A DNA stretch of 64,000 nt from Gonocerus acuteangulatus (GCA_946811695.1 OX328125.1:36756734-36820733), one strand, 5' to 3'. Counted from the stretch's first letter, positions 37,235-49,859 are shown. The notes: generated by a model not told the origin, from the letters alone. Translations and numbers: made by a program.

Positions 37235-37520
37235 AAAAATGGGAAGTAATACGACTTATGTTTATAGCGCGCGGCACCATAACGCAGTGCATCGAGGAGT
37301 TCGCCAAAAAAATAAAAACTCAAACAAGAGGTCCTATTGCGCATCAGTAAGACAACCCTTGAAGTCACGATTAATATGGTGAATTAACATATTCATGGCA
37401 GGAGGGGGGGGGGAAATAAAATAAGAAAATCAAACTTTACATTAGTTTGAATAAAATAAGTTATTAAATAAAATAAATGGACCTCCGAAGCGGCAAGCAG
37501 GCTTTGTCCTAAACCCACCC

Positions 37521-37570
37521 CAACAACAACAACAACAACAACAACAACAAAGACAACAACAACAACAAAG
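37521..37570 (+). repeat. (AAC)n microsatellite, target of a hairpin insertion
   Basis: AAC repeats with one AAAGAC interruption. The interruption pattern recurs right of the insertion. Confidence 0.9.
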
Positions 37571-37601
37571 GCGGCGCTAATGACCTAGATGTAGATGCGC
37601 C

Positions 37602-37653
<52 letters not shown>

Positions 37654-37663
37654 AACAACAAAG
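37559..37663 (+). mobile_element. Hairpin-only retroinsertion 3
   Basis: Insert 37571-37651: GCGGCGCTAATGACCTAG, ATGTAGATGCGCCGT, then about 47 A. It is flanked by ACAACAACAAAG at 37559-37570 and 37652-37663. The low-complexity target weakens the duplication evidence slightly. Confidence 0.75.
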
Positions 37664-37923
37664 ACAACAAAAATATTTTGAAAAAGAGCCCACCATTGGT
37701 TTACGAGAATTCTGCTGAATGTGGTCAGCTACCTCTCAGATTTCTGCACTACAACAGAGTTGTCGTTCGTGGATCGGTGTTGGGACCAGAAAACGTTCCT
37801 AGGTCTAATCATCCTGTAATGGATTCAAAAAAAGGAGGCAAATATGCGGCGCATAGTACTGATTTAATGGGCGGGCCCTCGAGATATGCTTTAGCGGTGA
37901 CTAAACTGAAAAAAAAAAGTTGA

Positions 37924-38066
37924 AAAAAAGTGTCCACCGGCGTTCGCGCATGCGCAGTGGCCATGTACGAAAAAGAAGACTGTATGTGTCACAAAAAAGT
38001 GTCCACCGGCGTTCGCGCATGCGCATTGGCGTTCGCACTTGTGCAGTGGCCATGTACGAAAAAAAA
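37924..38066 (+). repeat. CpG-rich tandem duplication with NRF1-like palindromes
   Basis: 'GTGTCCACCGGCGTTCGCGC' followed by ATGCGCA occurs at 37930 and 38000. Each copy holds the palindrome GCGCATGCGC, which matches the NRF-1 (Erect wing) site, and is followed by GTGGCCATGTACG. No transcription unit could be attached. Confidence 0.6.
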
Positions 38067-38867
38067 GCCTGTATGGTATACAGTACATTTCATACATTTT
38101 TGAATAGGAAAATGCTTAAAGAAGCATTTAATCCCATAAAAAAAAGTTACAAGGTAGTATTAACTCAATATCTAAAACTATCGGAAATCAAAAATTGTTT
38201 TGCAAATGCGCCCTAAAGTTTCAATTTTGATAAGTTATTGAAAAGTTCTCATATTGATTAAAACAAAAAAAAAAACCAAAAAAAAAACAGCGTTGGAGGA
38301 ATATAGCTAATTTCGTCTGTGTTCTATTTCAAAATGACGTCAATTTGATAACGAAACATGCATATTACATATATTAAATAATAAAAACCTACCTCCCACT
38401 TCTAACTTTTGAGGTCACTGCCCTGTATTTGTCAAATGTGTCGTCTGTTTAAATATAGACTAGGGTTGGTTGAATTGGGTAAAACTTAAAGGTTATAGGG
38501 TTACTGGTGCCGTTTTAATGATTTTCGGCGGGCATGATTGGTGATTATTCAAACACGTCTTTATAAAGGAATTATAGAATGACATGTATCTTTGCTTTTG
38601 TTTATAAATTAATTTAAGAGGTTGTAACACCAAACATAAATTTTTTTCCTAGATAAATTTGTACTTCTTTCAACATTTTGAGCAATGTTTTCTCGGACTG
38701 AGTTGCTCATATAAATATATGCTACTTAATTTGTTTGGGGGGGGGGGGGGGGTGAAAAAACATTTTAGCAATGTTCGAAGGAATGAAGCATTTGCACTCA
38801 TGAAAGAAGTTTTGAAATCTTCATCGTGCCTATTTACTGGATATCGAAAATGACCCCCTTGATAAAA

Positions 38868-39420
38868 TTTCCCTCTCTATATACATATAAATAAATATCC
38901 CCCACAATTTTTTTTTTCGCCGTGGAACTTGATTAATTTCAAAGCGATTGTACGAGTTCGTTAAATAGTAGAATCAGCCCGAAGGGGTTAGGGGAGGGGA
39001 GGGGGTTTACTTCGGACACAAATTATTGATATGCCCCAAATTTTTTTTTTTTTTTTAACGGCACATCGACAGCTGGGGCATTGGCGCCGAATATGCCCCT
39101 AATGTTTTAAAGGTTTGTTTTATTGCAACGAAACTCGGCATACGTGAAATATTTGTCGCAAAAATAAATTGGATTGGTCTTTTAGGAAAGAGGACTTACT
39201 AAGGTACCAAATGAATAACAAACAACGAAACTCGGTATATAGATATCATGCCCAACAAATTTTTTGTTGTGAAGAACAATTAACCAAATAAAAAAAATAG
39301 TTTTTCCCTGGTTTTCTCTAACATGATTATACTTATCGCCTAAAAAGTTGTTTGATTCGAATTCTAATGTCGAATTCAAATTTAATCAAAATTGGACCTT
39401 TTTATTGACGGCAGGGCGCG
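38868..39420 (+). repeat. Modular repeat R2 interrupted by a hairpin insertion
   Basis: 'TACGAGTTCGTTAA', 'TTTACTTCGGACACAAATTA' and 'CAACGAAACTCGG' follow the family order on both sides of the insertion at 39038. Confidence 0.6.
39029..39099 (-). mobile_element. Hairpin-only retroinsertion 4
   Basis: Direct repeats ATATGCCCC (39029-39037 and 39091-39099) flank 53 bp. On the reverse strand the insert reads TCGGCGCCAATGCCCCAG, CTGTCGATGTGCCGTT, then A-rich tail. The base stem keeps pairing through one G-U. It splits an R2 repeat, so the insertion event is unambiguous. Confidence 0.85.
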
Positions 39421-39931
39421 AAAAAACATTATACATATATATATATATGTTTATATATAAACATATAAATAGCAACTTTATATACCGATAACTTTCAACG
39501 ACCCGTTTTTTTTTTGTTTTTTTTAATCTAAGGGATATAAAAATTAGGTATTTCTCCTGAGATTGTGACGTCATAATCGGGTTCTCCTTCATATAGTAAG
39601 GAAGGAAAATACTAAAAACATTGACTTTTAATCACATGCGAATATGAATGACTCAGCGAAGCTGAATTGAATTAGACAATACTTATTTCCTTCATTATTT
39701 CAAGCAATTAAAAATCATAAACTATTTTATTACCTTACATCATTACATTTCGCATTTCCATTGTTCCTAAATTGTGCAACATGATTTAGAAAGAATGTTT
39801 GTTGAGGAACGAAATTGATACGAAAAATATCAAAACCCATGGACCGTTAAAATAGAAAAATATAAGTAGTAAAAAATTATATTAATTAAAAATAAGAAAT
39901 TACTAGACAATGTCAGCTCCTTGTAGGCAAC

Positions 39932-39934
<3 letters not shown>

Positions 39935-39998
<64 letters not shown>
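39935..39998. repeat. (AT)n microsatellite
   Basis: About 64 bp of AT dinucleotides. Confidence 0.95.
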
Positions 39999-40001
<3 letters not shown>

Positions 40002-40584
40002 AATATTGTAATTCATGTTGATTTTGAGAATTGTTTTGTTATTGTTAGCTTTAGTATTGTTATTTGAAGAGTAAAAAGGGAGAGATTGACCCAAACTCTG
40101 ACACAAGTAGTGAGTTATTGATTTAGTGCTGACCTCATGCGTGCAGCACCATTTGCTCTACCTACACAACCTGGAGAATTACCAGATACATTTATGCTTT
40201 CCTATGAATCTGCCTTTATCTGCCTGTTAATGTACCTATAGGGATTCCACTTCTAACAATATACAATTTAAAAACTTATTTTAAATGTAAAAAGTTCAAT
40301 TTGCAGGAACTGCTTCATCTTAGCGCGTTTCCGTACATATCCTTAGTGCCACTAGTAAATGAATAGAAGAATTTATTGAGAGGTTTTGAGATTTCGTTAG
40401 AAGTATGAAATGAAATCTCAAAGAGAGTAAGATTAGGCGCCATAACAGGAAAGGGAGACGATCCTAAGCGGAAATTACTCCATCCCCTTTCTCAACGCTA
40501 TAACCCATACGTTTCTCATTTTATTACAGTTTTTTACTAAAATACTAATTTTACTGTTAAGTGTAAATTCACAAAAAAAAAAAA

Positions 40585-41160
40585 CAACCAATTAAAAAGA
40601 GAGGTATGTTATGTGATGTGTCTGTTAAGACGATACATGCCAGAGTTATAGTTTTGATTGCCACTAAACTTGGTATATTGCATTTACTTATCAAATGATT
40701 GAACGAGTTTGTTAACCACAAAAATAAGTCAACCGGGAGGGGTCTTCCAGCCAAAAGTACTAATTTGCCAACATCGGCCGTAATGTTTGATATATTGCAA
40801 CGAAACTAAGTTTTAGTTGTAAAAATAAACTAAATCGGTTCATGAGGGGGGGGGGTTACTCCGAGCTCAAATTACTAATTTGCTAACACCGGCCGTTCTT
40901 TCTCGTTTATCGTATATGTCATGGGCATTCAAAGAGAAAGATGTGTTTAAAAAATAAACTAAATCCGTTCATTAGAAGTTGGTACTAATCTGTATTATGT
41001 TCGAATTGAATTATGCGGCTCGGCCGTTGGTTGATGCTTCTACCACTAGGAGCGCTGAACATGGACGCTGTTATTGAGGAATGCAGTACACAGTATCCAT
41101 CTTCTGAGGAATGCGCTTAGTTATGCAGCTCCTGCGTGGCGGACTTTTATTAGTATTGGG
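40585..41160 (+). repeat. Modular repeat R2 with terminal module
   Basis: Three R2 blocks ('CTAATTTGCCAACA', 'AAATCGGTTCATGAGG', 'AAACTAAATCCGTTCATTAG'), then 'CTACCACTAGGAGCGCTGAA' and an end module 'GCTTAGTTATGCAGCTCCTG' shared with 59840 and, inverted, with 44460 and 6815. Confidence 0.65.
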
Positions 41161-41330
41161 AAAGCACCCGAACGTAAAAATGAAGGATCTGCGTTTTTTT
41201 GTGGAATTCTTTTTAAAATTAAATATTCGAAAATTAAATCAGTGAACGTCTTCTTATAAAGCGATTAAATTTAATAAATACATATGTATATATTTTTAAA
41301 ACAATTTGTAGCTTATAATAAAAGATGGTA

Positions 41331-41670
41331 GGGGGCGAGGTTAGCTCAGTGGTAGAGCACTGCACTAATAAGCTGGAGGCCTGAGTTCTAATCCCGAGCA
41401 AGCACTAAAGATTTTTTCTTCTAGTGTCTTCGTTCATAGGTTGAATTCGGCCTCCCTGACCGTCCCTAGGCCAACCCAGCCTTTAATTAATTTATTTATG
41501 GGTACCTTGGTTGGTGCTAATGACCCTAGCAGTCGAAGCACCCAAGGGGAAAATCAGGCGGCTGGAGCATAGTACTGACCACACTATCTCCCTAGTGTGC
41601 CGTATGGTCATGAATCAGATACCTCTATAGTATCTGCCCCTCAGGGCCCTCGTTTTTTTTTTTTAATAAA
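41331..41670 (+). mobile_element. SINE family S4, longest copy, with internal hairpin module
   Basis: Head 'GTTAGCTCAGTGGTAGAGCA' (A box, Ala/Val-like) and 'GAGTTCTAATCCCGAG' (B box). A lineage-specific body follows, then the hairpin module (41513-41542; GGTGC...GCACC), then a further 3' body ending 'CAGGGCCCTCG' and a T-rich end. Here the module is internal, not terminal. Confidence 0.88.
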
Positions 41671-42487
41671 AGATGGTAACAAATGGGAGGCTTTATGCCT
41701 ATCATATTTTCCCTGCTGTCTATATGATCTTTTTAAGATTCCTATCTGTAATGATCCTAGCTATTTGTCAAAGCATTTTATGTATTCTACCTTTATCTGA
41801 TTTCATGTTACTGATGATGATGTTGACTTATGCTAGTTGGGTATACGATGCCCTCCTCCTTAGAATCATTAAGATGTACTCGTTTCTTCTCGTTCTAGTG
41901 GGACTATTATCTTTTATTTTTATTTTCGTATCTTTTGTCTTTTGTATTCGGGGATTTAGGCTTGGCAAGGGAATATTTACGCTATAAGGCGTGTGAAGTT
42001 TTTAATGAATTATAAAAATTATTTAAAATCGGTAAAAAAGGCGGAAGGCAAAAAACTCACCAAATTATACTTCACTTGTTTATTTTTTCCTCTAAATTTT
42101 TTACCATCTATGGTGTCTAATCAGAGGAATATGTAACAAAAAGGCAGGCGCTTGCATCCGTACTTTTTTTTTTTTTGTTTTTATCTATTTCCACATCGAA
42201 GTAACCCTACGATGTGGGAGTTTACTGTTTATTCTGCACATCCCATGCATTTTTATGCATTTATGTGCAACTTTTAAGGTTTTTAGTTTTTTTTTTCAAA
42301 TATACAATAATAAATGATTTAACACAAAAAATACGAAACAAAACAATGATACAATATAACTTAACTTCAAAGTGTCTTAGTGCAGACACTTAAATTACAA
42401 GAAAATGCTTTCTTTTCCCTGTCTCTATAGCTTGGCTTCCTCTCTCAGATCAGATATACTCTTAGCAAAAAGTTTTAGATAGAAAAT

Positions 42488-42870
42488 ATGGTTTTGATAA
42501 AGGTCTTTGGGGCTTATGGGCCAATGTTTTAGGTGTTTTTGCATTTCTCGTCGTATGTGTGCTGTCTGTCTACAGTCGTATATTAGATGTGTGTAGGTTT
42601 GTTCGGTGTAATGATCGCAGAGGCAAGTATTTGAGTCTGTCAGTTTAAATCTTTGTAAGTACGAGTTAGTGTTTCCGTGGCCAGTCAGGAGTTGCGTCAG
42701 TGTAAACGTTAAATCTGTTGTTTTGTTGTCAATGTTGATGTGTGGAATGAGCAGTTTTAGATGTGATCCTTTATCTGTTTGATCCCACCTCTGCTACCAT
42801 TTTTTGATGCTCACTTCCCTTTACAAATGCTCCACACTACTTCTTGATAATTTGTTGTAGCATGGCTCGA
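42488..42870 (-). pseudogene. LINE 3' fragment: post-RNase H zinc-knuckle tail
   Basis: The frame reads KGSHLKLLIPHINIDNK, then FTLTQLLTGHGNTNSYLQRF, KLTDSNTCLCDH and THLIYDCRQTAHIRR. This is the conserved tail of RNase-H-bearing non-LTR elements (LLTGHG...YL.RF, C-x-C, H-x4-C). There is a stop in the 'KKW*QRW' segment upstream and nothing of the reverse transcriptase next to it, so it is a dead 5'-truncated copy. Confidence 0.75.
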
Positions 42871-44351
42871 TCTCTTGACTCAGGAAGACCTCCGGATAGG
42901 AAAATATTAGGCACGGAGTGCACAAAGTCGTTTAGACTTTAAAAACTTTTAAAGACTTTAGACTAAAAACTTTTAGATTTACAATAGAAAATCGGTTTTA
43001 AAACAATGACACATTAGCAGTTATAAATTAATATAAACATACGTTCACAAGGAAATCGAAATTCTTTTTTAAAAAAATCATAGAGGTCCTCACCTCTATC
43101 TTCCAGACGACCGTGATTAAATGGAGGTTAAAATTTTAATAAATTTTACTGTTGGTTATTAGATGTTTACTTTATTTAGTAAAACAAGTTAAGTTGTAAA
43201 CCAAAAAATCGTAAATTTATGTTTAATCTTAAAAGGCGCTCTTAATAAAAGGCAAATAGTAAACTGAATTTCAATATTCTTATAATAAAATCAACCTCTT
43301 TCAAAAAAAATCACATGCCAACGTATAATTCAATAAATGTGTGCTATTTAGTTAATTGGAGTGAAGACACCACTTAGCAATGGTGTCAGAAGCTAGCATA
43401 AGGTCGGAGCAAAAGGAGAAAGGAGATGAGTTTAATGCCAAGACAGCGTACTTGCACGTTCCTACGAAGGCAACCTTCTAGCAGTTTAATTTGACCGTTC
43501 TTGGCAGTATTTGTCTCTTCGCGAAGTATGAGTACATAATTTGTTACACTATTTTTGGCTTTTAAATTTCCTTTAATCTATTTTAAAATGTCTCTTTTTT
43601 TTATTAGATATTTTTATTCAATGAACATTTTATCTCGTCCGAATTGCGCCATCTCCGAATATTTCCATGTATTGCTTTTATCTGGTGCAGAGTTGGGCAA
43701 AAAGCAGTTTAACTACAAATTGCAAAACTACAACTACAGTAGTTCGAAAGTATTCGGAACTATAAATACTTTTGTAGTTTGTAGTTGACGGAGCACAACT
43801 ACTATTTTTCGAATACCCCAAAGTAGTTGGGGTTCTCAACTACAACTACTGTAGTTTGAAAAAGTAGTTTTGGCAACTACAAACTAATAGTTGTAGTTTT
43901 AACGATTTAACTACAATTACACAAATCAACATTTGGCCTGAAAAAAAAAAACACTCAGAGTGGTATGGTCCTAATGGCGTTTTAGCGGCGATGAGCGGGT
44001 TGGTTAACCTTTTTCACATAAGATTCAAGGTCATTTGAAGATCAAATAGAGAAAAACCCGTAGGAAAAATCTGGAAAAATTCATCCGTATGTTTTTGAGG
44101 TCCCTGAATCCGAACAAGTAGTTTGTTTCGCTTGCACTGACTCAAAAATGATTTTTTTAGATTTTTTCTATATTTGACCTTCAAATTACGTCTAGGAAAA
44201 AACTATGGATCTGGACTCAGGGATCGGTCCTCAAAAAAATCGGTCTTGAGTTCTATTTTTTATTTGATTTTCGTATGTAATAATCTAAAATAAATGTGTT
44301 TAATTTTTTTTTTAAATTTTAAGTTTCACTTATATATAACTTAGATTTTTT

Positions 44352-44412
44352 GGACGGCTTCTCTACAGGGTACCACCCTTTTCTAGCCAGGATAGGGCTA
44401 ATGCCTTTTTTA
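44352..44412 (-). mobile_element. SINE family S3 fragment inside the hAT element
   Basis: Reverse strand 'AGCCCTATCCTGGCTAGAAA' then 'AGGGTGGTACCC'. Confidence 0.65.
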
Positions 44413-44449
44413 TAAACATTGACTGAAAATCAAAGATTCAAAAAAGTCC

Positions 44450-45215
44450 GTCACGCAGGAGCAGCACAACTAAGCACTTTCCTCAGAATTGTTTTAGTGT
44501 AGACTACAGTACTGAATAATTTGCTGTAAATAACCTATATAAATAAAATAAAAACGTGAATAGTTCTGCTCATTTACATTCCTTATGAGAACTGTTCAAT
44601 TATTAATTTTGTAAATAATTTGCTTTCAGTGTTATGTTATACATGATACTGCACTACTTAATAAATACACAAAAACTTCATTTTCCGTCTTTTGAATTGA
44701 TGCAGGAACAGGATACAGTCCCCCTAGTGGGAGATAGCGCTCCTCGCGACGGCTTTGTGAATCTACGGCTGGCGGGCTAATTCTAATGAAACAGAGTTTG
44801 AAGTAAGCCCTCCTTTCCAATAGGCCGATTTACTTCATTTTTACAACACTTCTTTCTCATGATATACCCACGACGTATACCGCGATTCGTTACAATACAG
44901 CAGAAATTACGACCAGTATGTGTATATTAGTACTTTAGGTCCGAAGTGAACCCCCCCTCCAAATAACCCGATTTAGTTTATTTTTACAACCCATTTTTCT
45001 CTATTGATTACCACCACGAATACCGAGTTTCATTGAAATGTACATTACGGCTGGTAGTGGCGAATTGGTAATTTAGGTCCGGAGTAAACCCCCGCCTTCT
45101 AATGAACCGATTTAGATTGTTTTTACCAAGTATTTCTCTCTCTATAGATCAACATAACGAATACCGAGTTTATTCCTTACCGAGTTTACTTTCCTTCGAA
45201 TGAAAGTACTAAAAT
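44450..45215 (-). repeat. Modular repeat R2, inverted, inside the hAT element
   Basis: Reads in reverse: several 'AAACTAAATCGG...GGTTTACTCCGGACC' blocks, then 'GAGCGCTATCTCCCACTAGG', then the terminal module 'AGTTGTGCTGCTCCTGCGTG'. Confidence 0.65.
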
Positions 45216-45616
45216 AATTGGTGGATGAGATTGCCGCTTTAGTTTGCTTATAAATTAGAGGTGTATATAAATATTGAAAAATAGTAGTTTACTCATTGAC
45301 ACAGTGGTTTATATTGATTTTTGAACTTGAACCATTCTAAGAGGCAACATATACCTTTAATTTCAAACCTGAGCTAGAGAAAAATGTCTAAATAGCCTTT
45401 AGGTACATTTCACATTCACTTTCTATGTATGAGAGAAGGGGAGTTTGGGGAAATTCATTTAAAGAAATTATGTGATTGCCAATGTCAGGGCCCGTCAGGG
45501 ATAGTATTTATTTTATACTTTATTTTTATATTCATTTATTATAGATACTATTATTATATTTAAATGCGTAACTATATTTCTATGGAAGCGGAATAACAGC
45601 TGCAATCAAATTAACA

Positions 45617-45826
45617 GATCGCACTAGTATTTCTAAAGCGACACGACTCAAAAATCGGTGTTTTTCAGTTATGACTATGAAATACATGGTAAATATCTTT
45701 TTATCGACCATCAAAACTGTATGTACCTACCTTCAGAGCCTGTACACTAGTTAGCACTTGTGTCACTCTTCCTGTCTTAATGCTATTCCCCTACATAGAC
45801 TTAATAGTTTAACACATTTTCAGATG
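45617..45826 (+). repeat. Dispersed repeat, copy 1
   Basis: 'ATCGCACTAGTATTTCTAAA', 'CTCAAAAATCGG', 'CAAAACTGTATG' and 'CACATTTTCAG' recur in the same order at 60366-60566. Confidence 0.75.
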
Positions 45827-46454
45827 CCAATTTTTTTTTTTGCTGTGTCGGTATAGAAATACTAATGAGATATGTAAAATTGATATTTTTTAACTGTTTA
45901 CAGATACAAACTAAAATTTTGCAAAAATATAAAGTGTAGAATTATATGTTGCCGAGTATCTGTAGTTGTAACTCTTTAACTACAACTACAAATACTAGTT
46001 GGTATTCGGCGTCGCAGCTACTTTTATTCAACTAACGTAGTTGTAGTTGAAAAGTACAACTAAATAACTAGTAGTTGACAATGAGTATTTGCGCGTGACT
46101 AACTACAAACTACTAAAAATATTTGTAGTTACAACTACTCATGAGTAATACTTGTTTTATAGAGCGGAATTTAATTTTTTTAAATGCACCATATCCTGTA
46201 GCTTAAAATTATTAAATTTTTTCCCAAGTAGTTGTCTGTTTAGTTAGATACTAGTGTAGTTAACTACTGCCCAACTCCGATCTGGTGTGATTTGGAAAGC
46301 TTAGAGTCAAATTTGTTAATATATCGCCTTGATAGGAATGAAACCAACACTCCCGAAACCTCCAGTTCCTCATACTTCAAAATGCATATAAACATTTATA
46401 TGGAAGCCTATTAAGCCAAAACGTATAAGTTACGCGATTTTTATCGAAATATAT

Positions 46455-46471
46455 ATCGAAATTTTTATATA

Positions 46472-46534
<63 letters not shown>

Positions 46535-46620
46535 TAAAGTTAATTTAAAATAATGAACGAAATAGCCTTTATAAAATTATTTACATTTTTAAGACAATTT
46601 TTTTTTTTTTTTTTTTTTTT
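46455..46620. repeat. (TA)n and poly(T) tracts
   Basis: About 60 bp TA at 46470-46532 and 22 T at 46599-46620. Confidence 0.9.
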
Positions 46621-47049
46621 AATTACTGGTTGGCAAATTTTGCTAGTAATAGTCTTCCTCCTCTGAGGAGTCCACACATCCCTGGGAGACAGCCCGAACC
46701 GGAAGCGAATTAAGTTAATTAACGTACATTTAAAAATAAAGCCCTATCTCCAATATAATCTTACCTCTTCTACCCCCCCCACACACACTTTTTTTTGTTT
46801 TTTTCTTCACACTCTATTTAATATCTATTATATTACCGTATTGTTATTGTGAAATATATTTTATAAAAAATGTTATCGTAATTATTAATTAGCTCACTAA
46901 TGTACTAGCTATACTCATAAAATGTACTGAATTGTTATATACACAATGTGCAAAAAGTATTCTGTAATATCTTGATGTATGTTAAAGAGCAAGTCGCCAA
47001 AAGTTGCGAAACTCTTAATAAATAAATATCAAAATATCAAATATCGAAA

Positions 47050-47103
<54 letters not shown>

Positions 47104-47104
47104 C

Positions 47105-47150
<46 letters not shown>
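47050..47150. repeat. (AT)n microsatellite
   Basis: Interrupted AT dinucleotides. Tyr/Ile-repeat frames through it are artefacts. Confidence 0.95.
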
Positions 47151-47152
<2 letters not shown>

Positions 47153-47174
47153 GTATATGTATACGCAGACAAGG

Positions 47175-47340
47175 TATAGTTGGGATTCGGCTAGGAGAAA
47201 AAAACGTCAGATCTGTATTTGGATGTTTCGGCTGCACATTGGCAGCCTTCTTCAGCACTAGAAAATGCCTAGGGGGAAGGGAGGAAGACCTCGAGGACAC
47301 TTTGCCATGGTTGGAGGCATCCAAAAGTATATTTTTTCCA
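47175..47340 (-). repeat. Penelope-type terminal fragment with ribozyme-like hairpin
   Basis: Reverse strand CTGAAGA (47249-47255), a perfect 6-bp stem GGCTGC/GCAGCC, then GAAA (47226-47229) and CATCC. The same CTGANGA-hairpin-GAAA order occurs at 9123. CTGANGA is the hammerhead core consensus. Confidence 0.4.
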
Positions 47341-47349
47341 ACGCTGTAG

Positions 47350-48960
47350 CAAACAAAATAGTCCCTTTTCTTGATTTTTTTTCGTCAAATATTACTACCA
47401 TGATATTGAGCTCTTCGAGGTTTACTTAATGGTAAATATATTTATGCAATACATTTTTTAGCGATATACCATTATTTTTTCCCAGCGTTTAATAACATAT
47501 AGAAGTTCTCATGGGAAGTGGGAATATATTCACTCCGAATTAAGCAACCCAAAAACGCGTGGCCACCTGGAGAAAATATTTTGGTCTTGTATGGGGTTTC
47601 TTTATAAATAGTATCTTAAGAATTTAGCTGCTCAATGTTGTAGACAGCACGTACTGTTTTGGTCATGAGGAAACAGCGTGTATACTTGGACTGTGTCACA
47701 ATACTGACGAAATTTAAGAAATTAATCAATTTCTTTAATTTCGTCAGTAATCTATTGACGTAATTGATTAACTTTTTTTCGCCTGAATTGGCAAATCTTA
47801 CAAAGGCTTTCATATTATTGCATGGAACGCTAAACACAAGAATAATATTAATTGTAATGATATATTCGCGTATGTGTTTTCTCGTAAGCCTCTGATTGAT
47901 TTAATTTTTTCCCAGTGGAAGGATGACTATCTTACCGGCTTCCCATGTAGCAACCTTGTGGTTGGTTGACTTTTTTTGGCGATGGGCACGCAGAATGAAT
48001 TCCAACCACGTTTGTCTAAAAATGGTCGCAACTGTTAATAAAGAAAAATGTATAATTGCCTATCTAAGAGCTAGAGTGCTTATGGAAAATGGATTATTTG
48101 CTGGCAAACTTTATGCAAAGAAGTTTGTATTTGAAGGTTGGCCTACTTTGTGCAAGGGTGCAACCTTCTGTCTTGGCATGATAGAAGTGGCATACAAATT
48201 ATTGATCGATGGCCGCTTTGTGATATTTAATTCACAACAGACCTATCAGGGAACCTCTATCCGCCGTTGATGTATTATTCCTGAATTGATAATGATTATA
48301 ATCGAGTGTTGCTTTTACCCCTTTTGGTTGCTACTGAACAACCAAACATTTAAATGCCGTCGTGGGACAAAAAAAGATAGTATAGTATGCCGTTGGTAGT
48401 ATGTCATCATACAAGTTCGACATTAATATAAACGAGGAAATATTAAAAGAAATATGTTATTTACTTCCATAAGCAAAATTGGAATTTTAATGAATTACTG
48501 TATTTATTATTATAATCTAATTTTTCACATATATTGCTTTTTAAAATATAAAGTGAAAATTATGTTATTTGTGTGTTCATGTGGCTCGTTTTCCTGCTTG
48601 CTGTTGGTCATATGTTTCTCTGAACTTTGTTTTACTTTGAGCCTTTGTTAATGGTTATACTTACTGAACTTAAACTGAAATTTCGATTGGACCACCCAGA
48701 TTGAAAAAAAAGGTCATGTTTTGGTTATGATGACACACTAGTGATAACCAACATAAGAAAACGTTGGCCATGTATGTTTAATATTTATTTATTTTTTAGG
48801 GGTATGTACATATTTAAAATAGATTCGATCGGATTGGGGTGGTATAATTTTATTTTATCCTCGTTGCAAAGTTGTCAAAGTCACTGATCCATCATTTGTG
48901 TATCATTTGGTACGCAGACTCAAAGAATTTAATTGAGAAGAGATAGTCGATCTTTGAGAT
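47350..48960. other. Non-coding stretch with one unsupported open frame
   Basis: An open frame of 115 codons at 47923-48270 has no motif I recognise and no ribosomal or splice context. Otherwise AT-rich with no repeats identified. Confidence 0.4.
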
Positions 48961-48974
48961 TAAGAAGATAATCG

Positions 48975-49130
48975 AGGTTCGATCGTATGTTGAATAAAAC
49001 TACATTTTATAACGAAAATTTGTAGTTTTTCTGTAGTATTCGGCTTGATTGTCAAGGCAAAACGTTGGCAGAATTACTACTAATTTTTGTTATAAAATGT
49101 AGTTTTATTCAACATGCGACCGAACACCGA
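48975..49130. mobile_element. Fold-back element of about 155 bp
   Basis: Arms of about 50 bp: 'TGTTGAATAAAACTACATTT' on the left and its inverse 'AAATGTAGTTTTATTCAACA' on the right, separated by about 50 bp. Confidence 0.8.
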
Positions 49131-49859
49131 TTTTCTATACCTTCTGAAAGGATTGGAGTTATTTTTTTTTTTCATCCAGGGCAATGTATATTTTGAAATA
49201 TTCCTGAGAAATGTCGCTGGGCTGCCTTATACTTTAGTTCTTTTCTGGAGTGTAGTATGGAGTGGCTAGGAAGGGGTAAGAGTGAGGGAGGACAGAGGCG
49301 CATTCCTGATGGGGCAAGCAACTTTTTAGAGTACGGCCGGTTTGTCAGCAGCCAGTCTTGTCTCTCGGCTACTCAGGCAACATTTTTATCTTCAATAGTT
49401 GTTCACTTCACTTTAGTCTTTACCAAGCTTTTCTTTTTCGGCTTGTCCTTTTGAATTACAATTTACTTTAGTTGTTTTCCTTCAAGTGTCACTCTTTTGC
49501 TAACTTTGTTTTCCTAGAGCTCTTGAGAAATTATTTTGCCAACTTCAATCCTGTCCATTTAAAGGGACAATGATTTCTTTTAAAAGAATATTCTAGAGCT
49601 ATTTTTTTTCTTCTTCAAAATCATTAATTTTAAAATTAATAATTCTTCATAATACCTTACTTTCTTATCCGATTCTATGTTCGTAGCTGTCCTCTTCCAG
49701 TTGGTTTATCCTATTTTGCTAAGGCGCTCCTCTTCGCCCTTAATCCAGCACATTTGCGTGCGACTTCTTTTTCTTTTTCTAAAAAAAAACTTGAAGAAGA
49801 ATTTCACACTTTAATCCGGCATTCGCTCAATTTGACGTAGGACACTAATCTTTTGGATT

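Larger units (their letters stand above)
43688..46279. mobile_element. Non-autonomous hAT element, 2.6 kb, with perfect 8-bp target duplication
   Basis: Ends CAGAGTTGGGCAAAAAGCAG and, on the reverse strand, CGGAGTTGGGCAGTAG. Both are followed by several hundred bp of clustered subterminal TAGTTGTAGTT-type motifs (43690-43925 and 45950-46268). Flanked by ATCTGGTG at 43680-43687 and 46280-46287. The interior holds no transposase frame. It contains other repeats: an S3 fragment (44352-44412), an R2 copy (44450-45215) and a dispersed repeat (45617-45826). Confidence 0.9.

Noticed and set aside
37678..37923. 81-codon open frame next to a poly(A) tract
   Set aside because: Starts in the flank of a retroinsertion and ends in an A run; no motif.
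41331..41400. tRNA gene candidate
   Set aside because: A and B boxes are present but the acceptor stem does not pair and the sequence continues as a SINE also found at 8800 and 16493.
41673..41987. 104-codon hydrophobic open frame resembling a membrane protein
   Set aside because: Hydrophobicity follows from T-rich codons; starts inside a SINE tail; no family pattern.
43067..43140. Possible S3 tail
   Set aside because: Similarity limited to a short AT-rich end; not above background.
46670..46715. CTGAGGA...CCCGAACC as a third hammerhead-like motif
   Set aside because: Stem II pairs poorly and GAAA is absent.
47923..48270. 115-codon open frame
   Set aside because: Longest unexplained plus-strand frame, but no motif, neighbour or splice support; chance or decayed transposon.
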